22,880 nucleotides of DNA from Thermoleophilia bacterium (GTDB lineage Bacteria; Actinomycetota; Thermoleophilia; Gaiellales; Gaiellaceae). The first letter of the stretch is position 1. Each line of letters begins with the position of its first letter. The stretch is taken from NCBI GenBank assembly GCA_025936595.1, contig JAICTB010000005.1, positions 1 through 22,880 on the forward strand, given 5' to 3'. The notes beneath the pieces were generated by a model, which saw nothing but the letters and a program-made list of their open reading frames with translations, had not been told where the DNA came from and searched no databases. The translations under genes were made by a program, and so were the position numbers. Below, one piece after another: positions 16,468 to 22,880 of this stretch.

Positions 16468-17621
16468 TGGCGGTGCGCAGCGTCATCGTCAGCGCGGTGC
16501 GGACGCCGTTCGGCAAGCTCGGCGGCGGCCTCGCCCCCTACGAGGCGACGGAGCTCGGCGGCCACGCGATCAGGGCGGCGCTCGAGCGGATCGGCGTCGA
16601 GCCCGGGGAGCCGCAGTACGTGATCATGGGGCAGGTGCTGCAGGCGGGAGCGGGTCAGGCGCCGGCGCGCCAGGCTGCGATCGACGCAGGCCTGCCGAAG
16701 GAGACGCCGGCGGACACGATCAACAAGGTGTGCGCATCGTCGATTCGGGCGATCGAGATCGCCGACTCGATGATCCGTGCCGGCGACGTCGACGTCGTCG
16801 TGACCGGCGGCATGGAGTCGATGTCGAACGCGCCGTACCTCCTGAAGAAGGGGCGCTTCGGCTACCGGCTCGGCCACGGGGAGCTGCTCGACTCGATGGT
16901 GTTCGACGGCCTGACCTCGACGTTCGACCAGCTGCACATGGTCGTGCAGAACTCGAACGTGGCGCGCGAGCTCGGCATCTCGCGCGAGCAGCAGGACTCA
17001 TGGGCTGCGCGCTCGCACGAGCGTGCCGCGGCCGCGCAGGATGCGGGCCGCTTCGACGACGAGATCGTCCCGGTCGGCGAGGTGACGGCGGACGAGGGCA
17101 TTCGGCGCGACACGACGGTCGACAAGCTCGCGGCGCTGAAGCCTGTGTTCGACCCGGAGGGGACTACGACGGCCGGCAATGCTCCGGGTGTGAACGACGG
17201 GGCGAGTTGCGTGATCGTCTGCTCGGAGGAGTGGGCCGCGAAGCGCGGGCTCGAGCCGCTTGCAACCATTCTCTCGCAGGGCTACGTCGCCGACGATTTC
17301 GCGTACCTCGCGCGCACGCCGGCGAACGCCGGAGCGATGGCGCTCGAGCGCGCCGGCAAGGCGATCGGCGACGTGAAGCGCGTCGAGATCAACGAGGCGT
17401 TCGCGTCGGTCGCGTGGAACTCGACCAAGCTGCTCGGCGCAGACGAGGCGAACGTGAACGTGAACGGCGGCGCCGTCGCGCTCGGGCATCCGATCGGCGC
17501 GTCCGGTGGAAGAATCGTGGCCACGATGGTGCACGAGCTGCGCCGCTCCGGCGGCGGCCTCGGGCTCGCGGCGATCTGCTCCGGCGGCGGGCAGGGCGAC
17601 GCGCTGCTCATCGAGGTGTGA
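16467..17621 (+). CDS. Acetyl-CoA C-acetyltransferase (thiolase)
   Basis: The 384-residue thiolase II-type enzyme condenses two acetyl-CoA to acetoacetyl-CoA, or cleaves 3-ketoacyl-CoA. Catalytic residues are in place: nucleophile C89 in NKVCASS, the NEAFA motif, H341 in GHPIGASG and C371 in CSGGGQGD. The N-terminus VIVSAVRTPFGKLGG is standard; the start ATG 16467 overlaps the M42 stop by one base, and longer upstream frames are Arg-rich shadows. A 3-hydroxybutyryl-CoA dehydrogenase gene lies 0.9 kb downstream on the same strand, so both may serve acetoacetyl-CoA/3-hydroxybutyryl-CoA or beta-oxidation metabolism, though a GNAT gene on the other strand separates them. The biosynthetic or degradative direction is not decided by sequence. 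Confidence 0.95.
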   Translation: MAVRSVIVSAVRTPFGKLGGGLAPYEATELGGHAIRAALERIGVEPGEPQYVIMGQVLQAGAGQAPARQAAIDAGLPKETPADTINKVCASSIRAIEIADSMIRAGDVDVVVTGGMESMSNAPYLLKKGRFGYRLGHGELLDSMVFDGLTSTFDQLHMVVQNSNVARELGISREQQDSWAARSHERAAAAQDAGRFDDEIVPVGEVTADEGIRRDTTVDKLAALKPVFDPEGTTTAGNAPGVNDGASCVIVCSEEWAAKRGLEPLATILSQGYVADDFAYLARTPANAGAMALERAGKAIGDVKRVEINEAFASVAWNSTKLLGADEANVNVNGGAVALGHPIGASGGRIVATMVHELRRSGGGLGLAAICSGGGQGDALLIEV

Positions 17622-18007
17622 TCCGTTCCGCGGGAGGCGTCGTCGTCCGCGACGGCCGCGTGCTGCTCGTGCACCGCGACCGCTACGACGACTGGTCGCT
17701 GCCGAAGGGGAAGCTCGAGCCGGGGGAGACGTGGGAGGAGGCGGCCCTGCGCGAGGTCCTTGAGGAGACCGGCCTCGATTGCACGCTTGGCGAGCCGCTC
17801 GGGTCGACCTTCTACGAGCCCGGCGGCGTGCCGAAGGAGGTGCGCTGGTGGCGCCTGAGCGCGGACGGCGACGCGGGTATCTCCGACGAGGTGGACGCGG
17901 TGCGCTGGGTGACCCTCGCCGAGGCGCGCGAGCTGCTCAGCTACGACTCGGAGCGCGCGCTGCTCGAAACGCTCGAACCTGGTTCGCTCTGCGAACCAGG
18001 TTCGTGA
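17618..18007 (+). CDS. Nudix hydrolase
   Basis: The 129-residue protein carries a complete Nudix box, G31-x5-E-x7-REVLEETGL, within GKLEPGETWEEAALREVLEETGL, with the preceding DWSLPKGKLEPGE typical of MutT/Ap4A-type subfamilies. It hydrolyses a nucleoside diphosphate linked to another moiety; the SLPKG and WRL elements slightly favour a diadenosine polyphosphate or diphosphoinositol-type substrate, which is inference. GTG 17618 lies in a 4-bp overlap with the thiolase stop. The last residues, LEPGSLCEPGS, are encoded by a double palindrome (17974-18004) and look like an added tail; the last 67 bp also encode the convergent GNAT C-terminus. Confidence 0.93.
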   Translation: MIRSAGGVVVRDGRVLLVHRDRYDDWSLPKGKLEPGETWEEAALREVLEETGLDCTLGEPLGSTFYEPGGVPKEVRWWRLSADGDAGISDEVDAVRWVTLAEARELLSYDSERALLETLEPGSLCEPGS

Positions 18008-18498
18008 GTCAAGCTCTTGCGGTAACGCACCTCCGGCGCCCGCACGCCCCAGCGCTCCTCCGCCTTGCGCGCGCCGTCGATCGCCCACCCGGCGCGCTCG
18101 TAGAACCGGCGCGCGCGTGGGTTGTCCTCGAGCACCCAGAGCGTCGCCTCCGCGTACTCCGCGGTGAGCTGTGCCTCCGCGTGCGTCATCAGTGAGAGGC
18201 CCGCACCGGTCGACCAGTGGTCGGGATCGACGTAGAGCGCGTACAGCTCGCCGATGCCGCGCTCGTCGCGGCTCGGGCCGATGGACGAGAAGCCGACGAC
18301 CGCGCCGCCCCGAACCGCGACGCTCGTCGTCCAGCCTCGCGGCGGCGTCTGGAGCCGCGGCCGCCAGCGGCTCTCGTCGACCGGGAGCGCGTCGAGCTCC
18401 TCCGGTGGGAACACGTGGCGGTAGGCGGCGCGCCAGCCGGCGATGCGAATCGTCTCGATCGCGAGCGCGTCGGCGGCGGTTGCCTTCCGGACCTCCAT
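17941..18498 (-). CDS. GNAT-family N-acetyltransferase
   Basis: The 185-residue protein shows the GNAT fold: an N-terminal VRKATAADALAIETIR start, ALYVDPDHWSTGAGLSLM (about 87-104) as the acetyl-CoA-binding motif A with the Gx(G/A) pyrophosphate loop, and LWVLEDNPRARRFYERAGW (120-138) as motif B. It acetylates an unknown amine; the form resembles RimI-like small-molecule acetyltransferases. The domain normally ends near YRKSL (residue 163). Here 22 more residues (THEPGSQSEPGS then Ser-rich) are encoded across the double palindrome and into the Nudix gene, with a 67-bp convergent overlap. ATG 18498 follows a TACCCT -10 hexamer after 7 nt, suggesting a leaderless transcript divergent from the downstream dehydrogenase gene. 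Confidence 0.9.
   Translation of the reverse strand: MEVRKATAADALAIETIRIAGWRAAYRHVFPPEELDALPVDESRWRPRLQTPPRGWTTSVAVRGGAVVGFSSIGPSRDERGIGELYALYVDPDHWSTGAGLSLMTHAEAQLTAEYAEATLWVLEDNPRARRFYERAGWAIDGARKAEERWGVRAPEVRYRKSLTHEPGSQSEPGSSVSSSARSES
17974..18004. repeat. Double palindrome / hairpin inside two convergent coding ends
   Basis: CGAACCTGGTTCG (17974-17986), five bases CTCTG, then CGAACCAGGTTCG (17992-18004) form a perfect 13-bp inverted repeat. Each arm is itself a 6+1+6 palindrome, so two copies stand side by side. Both genes read through it and translate it as EPGS-xx-EPGS on each strand. It is GC-rich and stable enough to act as a bidirectional terminator between Nudix and GNAT, but no T-run follows. 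Confidence 0.85.
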
Positions 18499-18505
18499 CA
18501 GGCGA

Positions 18506-18515
18506 AGGGTAGGCT
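18506..18515. promoter_or_regulatory. Overlapping divergent -10 elements for GNAT and 3-hydroxyacyl-CoA dehydrogenase
   Basis: The ten bases AGGGTAGGCT hold TAGGCT (18510-18515) for the plus-strand dehydrogenase, 8 nt before its GTG, and TACCCT (18511-18506) for the minus-strand GNAT gene, 7 nt before its ATG. The two hexamers share the central TA, so polymerase could occupy only one promoter at a time. Neither gene has a Shine-Dalgarno site. No clear -35 was found. Confidence 0.5.
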
Positions 18516-18523
18516 CCTGCGCC

Positions 18524-19345
18524 GTGAAGATCGAGCATGTCCTCGTGGTGGGGGCCGGTCAGATGGGAGGCGGGATCGCGCAGGTCGTCGCCGCGTCCGG
18601 CCGCCGCGTCTCGCTGCACGATCCGTTCCCGGGCGCGGTGGAGAAGGGGCTCGCGGCGATGCAGCGGAGCCTGACCAAGCTCGGTGCCGACGTCGAGGAG
18701 ACGCTCGGGCGCGTCGAGCCCGCCGCGGAGCTCGTTCCTGCCGACCTGATGATCGAGGCGATCAGCGAGGACGCGGCGGCGAAGGAAGCGCTCTTCCGGC
18801 GCGCCGACGGCGTCCTCCCGGAGGGTGCGATTCTCGCGTCCAACACGAGCTCGATCCCGATCACCTCGCTCGCAGCCGTGACCGGACGCCCGGAGTGCGT
18901 GATCGGCATGCACTTCTTCAACCCGGTGCCGGTCCTGAAGCTCGTCGAGGTGATCCGCGCCGTCCAGACCTCAGACGAGACGGCGGCCGCGATCGTCCAG
19001 CTGGCGCGCGAGCTCGGCAAGGAGCCGGCCGAGGCGCGCGACTTCCCGGGATTCGTCTCCAACCGGATCCTGATGCCGTTCATCAACGAGGCGGCATACG
19101 CACTGCTCGAGGGTGTCGCCGAGCCCGATGCGATCGACACGATCGCGAAGCTCGGCTTCGCGCATCCGATGGGTCCGCTCGCGCTTGCCGACCTGATCGG
19201 GCTCGACACCTGTGTCGCGATCATGGACGTGCTGCACCGCGGGCTCGGCGACCCGAAGTACGCGCCGTGCCCGCTGCTTCGCCAGTACGTGCAGGCCGGC
19301 CGCCTCGGGCGGAAGTCCGGCCGCGGCTTTTACGAGTACCAGTAG
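18524..19345 (+). CDS. 3-hydroxybutyryl-CoA dehydrogenase (3-hydroxyacyl-CoA dehydrogenase family)
   Basis: The 273-residue NAD(P)-dependent enzyme interconverts 3-hydroxyacyl-CoA and 3-ketoacyl-CoA. It has the Rossmann GAGQMG (10-15), the D of SLHD as coenzyme selector (which favours NAD), SNTSS (106-110), catalytic H130 and E142 in GMHFFNPVPVLKLVEV, and N180 in GFVSNRILMP, then the C-terminal dimerisation helices with AHPMGPLALADLIGLD. This stand-alone domain resembles clostridial Hbd/FadB2 rather than the fused multifunctional FadB. GTG 18524 gives a normal N-terminus; upstream in-frame ATG 18443 lies inside the GNAT gene. It is functionally matched to the nearby thiolase. Its TAG stop is part of the -10 hexamer proposed for the next gene. 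Confidence 0.95.
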   Translation: MKIEHVLVVGAGQMGGGIAQVVAASGRRVSLHDPFPGAVEKGLAAMQRSLTKLGADVEETLGRVEPAAELVPADLMIEAISEDAAAKEALFRRADGVLPEGAILASNTSSIPITSLAAVTGRPECVIGMHFFNPVPVLKLVEVIRAVQTSDETAAAIVQLARELGKEPAEARDFPGFVSNRILMPFINEAAYALLEGVAEPDAIDTIAKLGFAHPMGPLALADLIGLDTCVAIMDVLHRGLGDPKYAPCPLLRQYVQAGRLGRKSGRGFYEYQ

Positions 19346-19348
19346 GCT
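19343..19348 (+). promoter_or_regulatory. Putative -10 element (TAGGCT) of the PAP2 phosphatase gene
   Basis: TAGGCT is identical to the hexamer before the dehydrogenase gene and ends 6 nt before the GTG at 19355. Its first three bases are the dehydrogenase stop codon. The spacing implies a leaderless transcript, although cotranscription with the upstream gene is also possible. Confidence 0.4.
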
Positions 19349-19354
19349 GCGCGC

Positions 19355-19948
19355 GTGGACTGGCGCGCCTACCACGCGATCAACACGTTCGTCGCGCACC
19401 ACGCGTGGCTCGGGCGCACATTTCACGTGATCGAGACCTACGGCACGATCGCGATCGGCGTTGCCGCGTTCTGCCTCTGGCTGCTCGCGCGGCCCGGCGG
19501 GAACCCCAAGTGGAAGCTCGTCTCAGGATCGGCGCTCGGCGCCGCGGCGCTCGGCCTGCTGATCAACAAGATCATCTCTTCCGCGTGGCATCGCGACCGT
19601 CCGTTCGCGCATCACTCGGCGCATGTCTGGGGTCCGCGCAAGACCGATGCCTCCTTTCCGAGCGACCACGCGAGCGCGGCGTTCGGCATCGCCGTCGCCG
19701 TCGCTCTGCTCGACCCGCTTGCGGGTGTGCTCTTCATAGTGCTCGCGATCCTGATCGCAGTGGGCCGCGTCATCGTCGGGGAGCACTACCCTGGCGACGT
19801 GATCTCCGGCGCTGCGATCGGGACGGCGTCGGCGCTGATCGTGATCCACCTCGCGCGCCCGGTGATCGCGCTCCTCGTGCACCTCGTCGAGCGCGCGACC
19901 GACCCGGTGCTCGCGCTCGTGTGGCGCAGACGCGTGACAAACGGGTAA
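19355..19948 (+). CDS. PAP2-family membrane phosphatase (BcrC/undecaprenyl-diphosphatase-like)
   Basis: The 197-residue polytopic protein has the three PAP2 acid-phosphatase motifs: RP at 82-83 in SSAWHRDRPFAHH (with K72 further upstream than in the classic KX6RP), PSDH at 102-105 in SFPSDHASAAFGIA, and the R138-x5-H144-x3-D148 motif in GRVIVGEHYPGD. The WHRDRPF and FPSDHA contexts resemble BcrC, which recycles undecaprenyl pyrophosphate outside the membrane for cell-wall synthesis; a lipid phosphate phosphatase is the alternative. Hydrophobic stretches near 31-47, 56-71, 108-135 and 148-170 suit about five or six membrane segments. GTG 19355 is the first usable start, 10 nt after the dehydrogenase stop. 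The TAA stop lies in phased repeats upstream of the phosphate operon. Confidence 0.88.
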   Translation: MDWRAYHAINTFVAHHAWLGRTFHVIETYGTIAIGVAAFCLWLLARPGGNPKWKLVSGSALGAAALGLLINKIISSAWHRDRPFAHHSAHVWGPRKTDASFPSDHASAAFGIAVAVALLDPLAGVLFIVLAILIAVGRVIVGEHYPGDVISGAAIGTASALIVIHLARPVIALLVHLVERATDPVLALVWRRRVTNG

Positions 19949-19961
19949 CGGTCCGGTGAAC
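19934..19961. promoter_or_regulatory. 11-nt phased repeats upstream of the phosphate operon (PHO-box-like)
   Basis: GTGAC (19934), GTAAC (19945) and GTGAAC (19956) begin exactly 11 nt apart. Read on the other strand they give GTTCACC, CGTTACC and TGTCACG units, reminiscent of the 11-nt direct repeats (GTTCACC-type) bound by actinobacterial PhoP. They lie 41-68 nt before the start of the DUF47-Pit operon. The match is degenerate, and the first unit overlaps the PAP2 coding end. Confidence 0.35.
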
Positions 19962-20001
19962 GCGCGTTCGAAGCGCTGACGGTCTGGTAGAAACCCGCGC
20001 G

Positions 20002-20616
20002 ATGCCCCTTCGCCTGACCCCTCAGAAGCGTGAGTTCTTCGTGCTCTTCAGCAAGGCATCCGCGAACGCCTGGGCGATCGCGGGCGCGCTCGTAGAGCTG
20101 CTCGAGCGCTGGCCGGACAAGGAGAAGCTGCGCGACATCCGCGAGCTCGAGCACGAAGGGGACCGGCTGACGCACGAGGTGATCAACCTCCTCAACCGGA
20201 CCTTCGTCACGCCCCTCGACCGCGACGACATGTACCGCCTCGCGTCGGTGATCGACGACGTGTGCGATCACATCGACGAAGCAGCCGACAACATCGACGC
20301 GTACGAGGTCACGGAGGTTCCGGAGAAGGCGCGAATGCAGGCCGAGGTGATCTACCGCGCGGCTGGGCGTCTGCACGAGGCGGTCGAGCTGCTCGAGGGC
20401 TTCAAGGATTCGGCGCGGCAGCTGAACGCGCTGCGCGAGCTCGAGGACGAAGGCGACCGGATCTCGCGCGAGGCGATCGCCGATCTGTTTCGCTCGGGTG
20501 CCGACCCGCTGACGATCATCCGCTGGAAGGACATCCACGAGCAGCTCGAGGAAGCGGTCGACGCCTGCGAGAACGCCGCCGACGTCCTCGAGGCGATTCT
20601 CGTCAAGAACCGGTGA
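20002..20616 (+). CDS. DUF47 PhoU-like protein (Pit accessory), first copy
   Basis: The 204-residue protein is almost all alpha-helical with heptad-like acidic/basic helices, as in the DUF47/PhoU-like family that accompanies Pit transporters. Recognisable pieces are RELEHEGDRLTHEV (about 47-60), the FVTPLDRDDMYRLASVIDDVCDHIDEAADN segment, and the C-terminal IIRWKDIHEQLEEAVDACENAADVLE. The E-x-E-x-D and DDVxD clusters are thought to bind metal ions in PhoU relatives. It probably gates or regulates phosphate uptake by the adjacent Pit protein; whether it also signals is unknown. ATG 20002 follows TAGAAA by 8 nt, and the stop overlaps the pit GTG by 4 bp (20613-20616). It is paralogous to the gene at 21596-22213. 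Confidence 0.93.
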   Translation: MPLRLTPQKREFFVLFSKASANAWAIAGALVELLERWPDKEKLRDIRELEHEGDRLTHEVINLLNRTFVTPLDRDDMYRLASVIDDVCDHIDEAADNIDAYEVTEVPEKARMQAEVIYRAAGRLHEAVELLEGFKDSARQLNALRELEDEGDRISREAIADLFRSGADPLTIIRWKDIHEQLEEAVDACENAADVLEAILVKNR

Positions 20617-21596
20617 TCCTTCTCGTCGTCACCATCGTCGTGGCGCTCGCGTTCGACTTCACGAACGGCTTCCACGACACGGCGAACGCAGTTGCGACGT
20701 CCGTCTCGACACGTGCGCTCTCACCGCGCCTCGCCGTTCTCGTCGCTGCGGTTGCAAATCTCGGCGGTGCCTTCGTCACCACGGCGGTTGCGACGACGAT
20801 CGGCAAGGGCGTCATCGACACCGGCCTCGCCAACTCCCGCACGGTCCTGGCGGCCGTCCTCGGGGCGATCGTCTGGAACCTGCTGACCTGGTGGGGCGGC
20901 CTTCCGTCCTCCTCGTCACACGCGTTGATCGGCGGCCTGATCGGCGCGGCGCTCGTCCAGTCGGGAGAGAACGGCGTGCAGTGGCACGGCCTCGCGCACA
21001 AGGTCGCGCTGCCGGCTCTCTGGTCGCCGACCGTCGCGTTCATCGCCGCGTTTCTCCTGCTCCTCGCGATCTACTGGATCTTCCAGTGGATGACGCCCGG
21101 CCTCGCCAACAGGTCGTTTCGCCTCGGCCAGCTCGCGAGCGGAACGTGGGTCGCGTTCACGCACGGCGCGAACGACGCTCAGAAGACGATGGGTGTGATC
21201 GCGCTCGCGCTGTACACGCACGGATCGATCGACACGTTCTACGTCCCCACGTGGGTGAAGATCGCTGCGGGTGTCGCGATCGGGGCGGGAACCTACGTCG
21301 GCGGCTGGCGGATCATGCGCACGCTCGGCCAGCGTGTCTTCCAGATGGACCCGCCCGCAGGCTTCGCGGCGCAGGTGACCTCGGGCGCCGTGATCTACGT
21401 CTCGACGAGGTACGGCTATCCGCTCTCGACGACGCATGTCGTCTCCGGCGCGGTCATGGGCTCCGGCGCGACGAAGCGCCTTTCGGCAGTTCGCTGGGGC
21501 GTCGCGGGGAACATCGTCGGCGCCTGGGTGCTCACGATTCCCGCCTCCGCCGCCGTCGCGGCGCTCCTCTGGTGGCCGATCAAGGTGATCTTCTGA
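20613..21596 (+). CDS. pit: Low-affinity inorganic phosphate transporter (PiT family)
   Basis: The 327-residue protein has the duplicated PiT architecture: DFTNGFHDTANAVATS at 15-30 and FTHGANDAQKTMG at 182-194 are the two signature motifs, each followed by an SSSxHA/STTHV helix hairpin (PSSSSHALIGG at 98-108, PLSTTHVVSGAVMG near 275). About ten hydrophobic segments are visible and the length suits the short bacterial/archaeal subfamily. It imports phosphate, usually as a metal-phosphate complex, driven by a cation gradient. GTG 20613 overlaps the first DUF47 stop, and the TGA overlaps the second DUF47 ATG by one base, so all three should be translated together. Family membership is certain; ion coupling is inferred. 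Confidence 0.95.
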   Translation: MILLVVTIVVALAFDFTNGFHDTANAVATSVSTRALSPRLAVLVAAVANLGGAFVTTAVATTIGKGVIDTGLANSRTVLAAVLGAIVWNLLTWWGGLPSSSSHALIGGLIGAALVQSGENGVQWHGLAHKVALPALWSPTVAFIAAFLLLLAIYWIFQWMTPGLANRSFRLGQLASGTWVAFTHGANDAQKTMGVIALALYTHGSIDTFYVPTWVKIAAGVAIGAGTYVGGWRIMRTLGQRVFQMDPPAGFAAQVTSGAVIYVSTRYGYPLSTTHVVSGAVMGSGATKRLSAVRWGVAGNIVGAWVLTIPASAAVAALLWWPIKVIF

Positions 21597-22213
21597 TGAA
21601 GCTCGGCGTCGGTCCGCGCAGCGCCGAGATCTTCACGCACTTCGCGCGGGCGGGCGACGCCGTGCTTGCCGTTGCGCAGCTCGTCGACCGGCGCTTCCGC
21701 GAATGGCCCTCCGGGCCGACGCAGGACGAGGTGAAGGAGCTCGAGCACGAGGCCGACCGCGTCGTCTCCGAGCTCCTGTCGATGACGAACAGCATGTTCC
21801 AGACGCCGTACGACCGTGACGACCTGATCACGCTTGCGTTCGCGGTCGATGATGTCGCCGACGCCGCCGAGAATGCCGCCGAGCTCCTGGGTCTCTACGG
21901 TGTGGAGACGCCGACCCGGCAGTCGATTGAGCTGTGCGGCCTGCTCGTGGAGGCTTCGGCCGAGCTCGCCCGGTTGCTGCGCGGCCTCAAGGACCGCAAC
22001 GCTGCGGCGGAGCGCGTGATCGCAATCAAGGAGATCGAGGATCGCGGCGACGACGTCGCGCGCGCCGCGCGTGCAAGCCTCTTCAAGGACGATCGCATCG
22101 ACCCGATGATCGTCATCCGCTGGAAGGACATCTACGAGGCCCTGGAGGACGCGATCGACGCCTGCGAGACCGCTGCGCATCGCGTCGGCAACATCCTCGT
22201 CAAGAACGCGTGA
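21596..22213 (+). CDS. DUF47 PhoU-like protein (Pit accessory), second copy
   Basis: The 205-residue helical protein is a paralogue of the one at 20002-20616: matching segments are KELEHEADRVVSELL, FQTPYDRDDLITLAFAVDDVADAAENAAE and the near-identical C-terminus VIRWKDIYEALEDAIDACETAAH ending ILVKNA against ILVKNR. The N-terminal part differs more than the C-terminal half. It completes a DUF47-Pit-DUF47 operon; most such loci carry one DUF47 gene, so the pair may form a heteromer or regulate in opposite ways, which is speculation. ATG 21596 overlaps the pit stop by one base. Its stop is one base from the convergent tetR stop and no terminator is visible between them. Confidence 0.92.
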   Translation: MKLGVGPRSAEIFTHFARAGDAVLAVAQLVDRRFREWPSGPTQDEVKELEHEADRVVSELLSMTNSMFQTPYDRDDLITLAFAVDDVADAAENAAELLGLYGVETPTRQSIELCGLLVEASAELARLLRGLKDRNAAAERVIAIKEIEDRGDDVARAARASLFKDDRIDPMIVIRWKDIYEALEDAIDACETAAHRVGNILVKNA

Positions 22214-22214
22214 G

Positions 22215-22835
22215 TCAGCTCGTTTGAGGCGGTGACGAGGTGAGCGCCTGGAGCCCGGCGCGCACGAACGAGATGACCGGATCGATCGCGGCGGCCATCG
22301 CCTCGCTGCTGACCGGAGGCGCGAGTGCCTCGCCCTTTTCGTCGAGCGCCTCGAATGCCGCGGTGAGGGAGGCGGCGGCGAGGTGGGGCCGGAGGTCGTC
22401 CGGGCCGGTCCCGAGGTCGTCTGCGATCGCGGCCGCAAGCAGGTCCTGGAGCTGTACGAGGCGCGCGTGCTTATGGGAGTTGAGCGTCGCGTCGCACGCG
22501 ATGGCGCGCTCGAGCTTGGCCTGCAGCTCGCCCTTTGCCTGTGCATGCGAGACGATGAAGTCGCGGAGCGTTCCCAGCGCGTCCTTGCCGTCGGGCCGTT
22601 CGGCGAGCACCTGGGCGAGCGCGTCGCGCGTCGCCTGGAAGTCGCAGAAGAGCATGTCCTCCTTGCACGGGAAATACGCGAAGAGCGTCCGGGTGGAGAC
22701 ATCCGCCGCCGCGGCGATCTCCGCCAGCGTCGTCGCCTGGTAGCCGCGCTCGGCGAACAACTCGAGTGCGGCGCGGGAGATCGCGTCGCGCGTCCGCTGC
22801 TTCTTCCGCTCGCGGAGCCCTGCCGCCGGATTCAT
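22215..22835 (-). CDS. TetR-family transcriptional regulator
   Basis: The 206-residue protein has a typical TetR N-terminal DNA-binding domain: RTRDAISRAALELFAERGYQ, then TLAEIAAAADVSTRTLFAYFPCKEDML (about 36-62), with the helix-turn-helix and the F/Y-F-x-x-K-E-D end of helix 4. The all-helical ligand domain (65-206) resembles the AcrR-like/TetR_C group with a short Pro-rich tail. Its ligand and targets are unknown; no neighbour in the window is an obvious target, and a divergent gene may lie beyond 22880. ATG 22835 follows TACCCT by 6 nt with no ribosome site. A perfect 14-bp palindrome at 22867-22880 is a likely self-operator. Confidence 0.93.
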   Translation of the reverse strand: MNPAAGLRERKKQRTRDAISRAALELFAERGYQATTLAEIAAAADVSTRTLFAYFPCKEDMLFCDFQATRDALAQVLAERPDGKDALGTLRDFIVSHAQAKGELQAKLERAIACDATLNSHKHARLVQLQDLLAAAIADDLGTGPDDLRPHLAAASLTAAFEALDEKGEALAPPVSSEAMAAAIDPVISFVRAGLQALTSSPPQTS

Positions 22836-22841
22836 GGGTCG

Positions 22842-22847
22842 AGGGTA
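22842..22847 (-). promoter_or_regulatory. Putative -10 element (TACCCT) of tetR
   Basis: TACCCT on the minus strand (22847-22842) ends 6 nt before the tetR ATG, the same hexamer as at the trp leader and GNAT genes. A TTGCGC -35 candidate lies 19 nt upstream (22867-22872), inside the palindrome, so the promoter would be blocked by a repressor bound there. The spacer is longer than ideal. Confidence 0.5.
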
Positions 22848-22866
22848 GCACTATTTCCTGCATTTA

Positions 22867-22880
22867 GCGCAAATTTGCGC
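22867..22880. promoter_or_regulatory. Putative TetR operator (perfect 14-bp palindrome)
   Basis: GCGCAAATTTGCGC is a perfect inverted repeat at the right edge of the window, 31 bp upstream of the tetR start and overlapping its possible -35 element. This position is typical for TetR autoregulation. The palindrome may extend beyond the edge (inner flank TTA would need TAA outside). Confidence 0.55.

Noticed and set aside
17974..18004. LexA/SOS box in CGAACCTGGTTCG
   Set aside because: The Gram-positive SOS box has four bases between CGAAC and GTTCG; these sites have three and lie inside coding ends.

Overview
The window is very GC-rich, densely packed, bacterial chromosomal DNA. Many genes start with GTG, many neighbours overlap by 4 bp (ATGA or GTGA), and several operons have a TANNNT -10 hexamer only 6-8 nt before the start codon, which suggests leaderless mRNAs. 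Together with the gene content (DHA2/MarR pair, DUF47-Pit-DUF47, fused trpCF, thiolase/3-hydroxyacyl-CoA dehydrogenase) this points to an actinobacterium, perhaps a deep-branching Thermoleophilia-type lineage. That placement is inference. I see no rRNA, tRNA, CRISPR array, insertion sequence or phage gene.

Layout. 1-1590: the 3' part of an unidentified gene, coupled to a BatA-like membrane VWA protein (+). 1603-2694: a fatty acid desaturase (+). 2698-6207 (-): an apparent MarR-controlled operon of a DHA2 efflux pump (start region disrupted by an apparent 1-nt frameshift), a pyridine nucleotide-disulfide reductase-like flavoprotein and a degenerate metallo-beta-lactamase-fold protein. The divergent marR (6304-6819, +) shares a control region with two perfect 14-bp palindromes. 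6809-9330 (-): a secreted amidase and a sarcosine-oxidase-like flavoprotein. 9476-15242 (-): a complete tryptophan operon trpE-G-D-CF-B-A with every junction overlapping by 4 bp. It is preceded by a previously hidden 21-codon leader peptide containing Trp-Trp-Ala-Trp and by a terminator hairpin, i.e. a transcription attenuator. 15415-18007 (+): M42 aminopeptidase, acetyl-CoA acetyltransferase and a Nudix hydrolase. 17941-18498 (-): a GNAT acetyltransferase whose 3' end overlaps the Nudix gene across a double palindrome. 18524-19948 (+): 3-hydroxybutyryl-CoA dehydrogenase and a PAP2 (BcrC-like) phosphatase. 20002-22213 (+): a DUF47-Pit-DUF47 phosphate transport operon with 11-nt phased repeats upstream. 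22215-22835 (-): a TetR regulator.

The most unusual signal is an AT-richer palindrome, GTAACAGACTGTTAC, present three times (centres 3933, 9386, 9472), always in the same orientation and always followed by TTG. One copy lies inside the flavoprotein reductase gene and adds a run of rare codons, one supplies the trpA stop codon, and one (arms extended to 13 bp) sits just upstream of the sarcosine-oxidase-like gene. It could be an operator for an unidentified regulator or a small dispersed palindromic repeat. The sequence alone does not decide.
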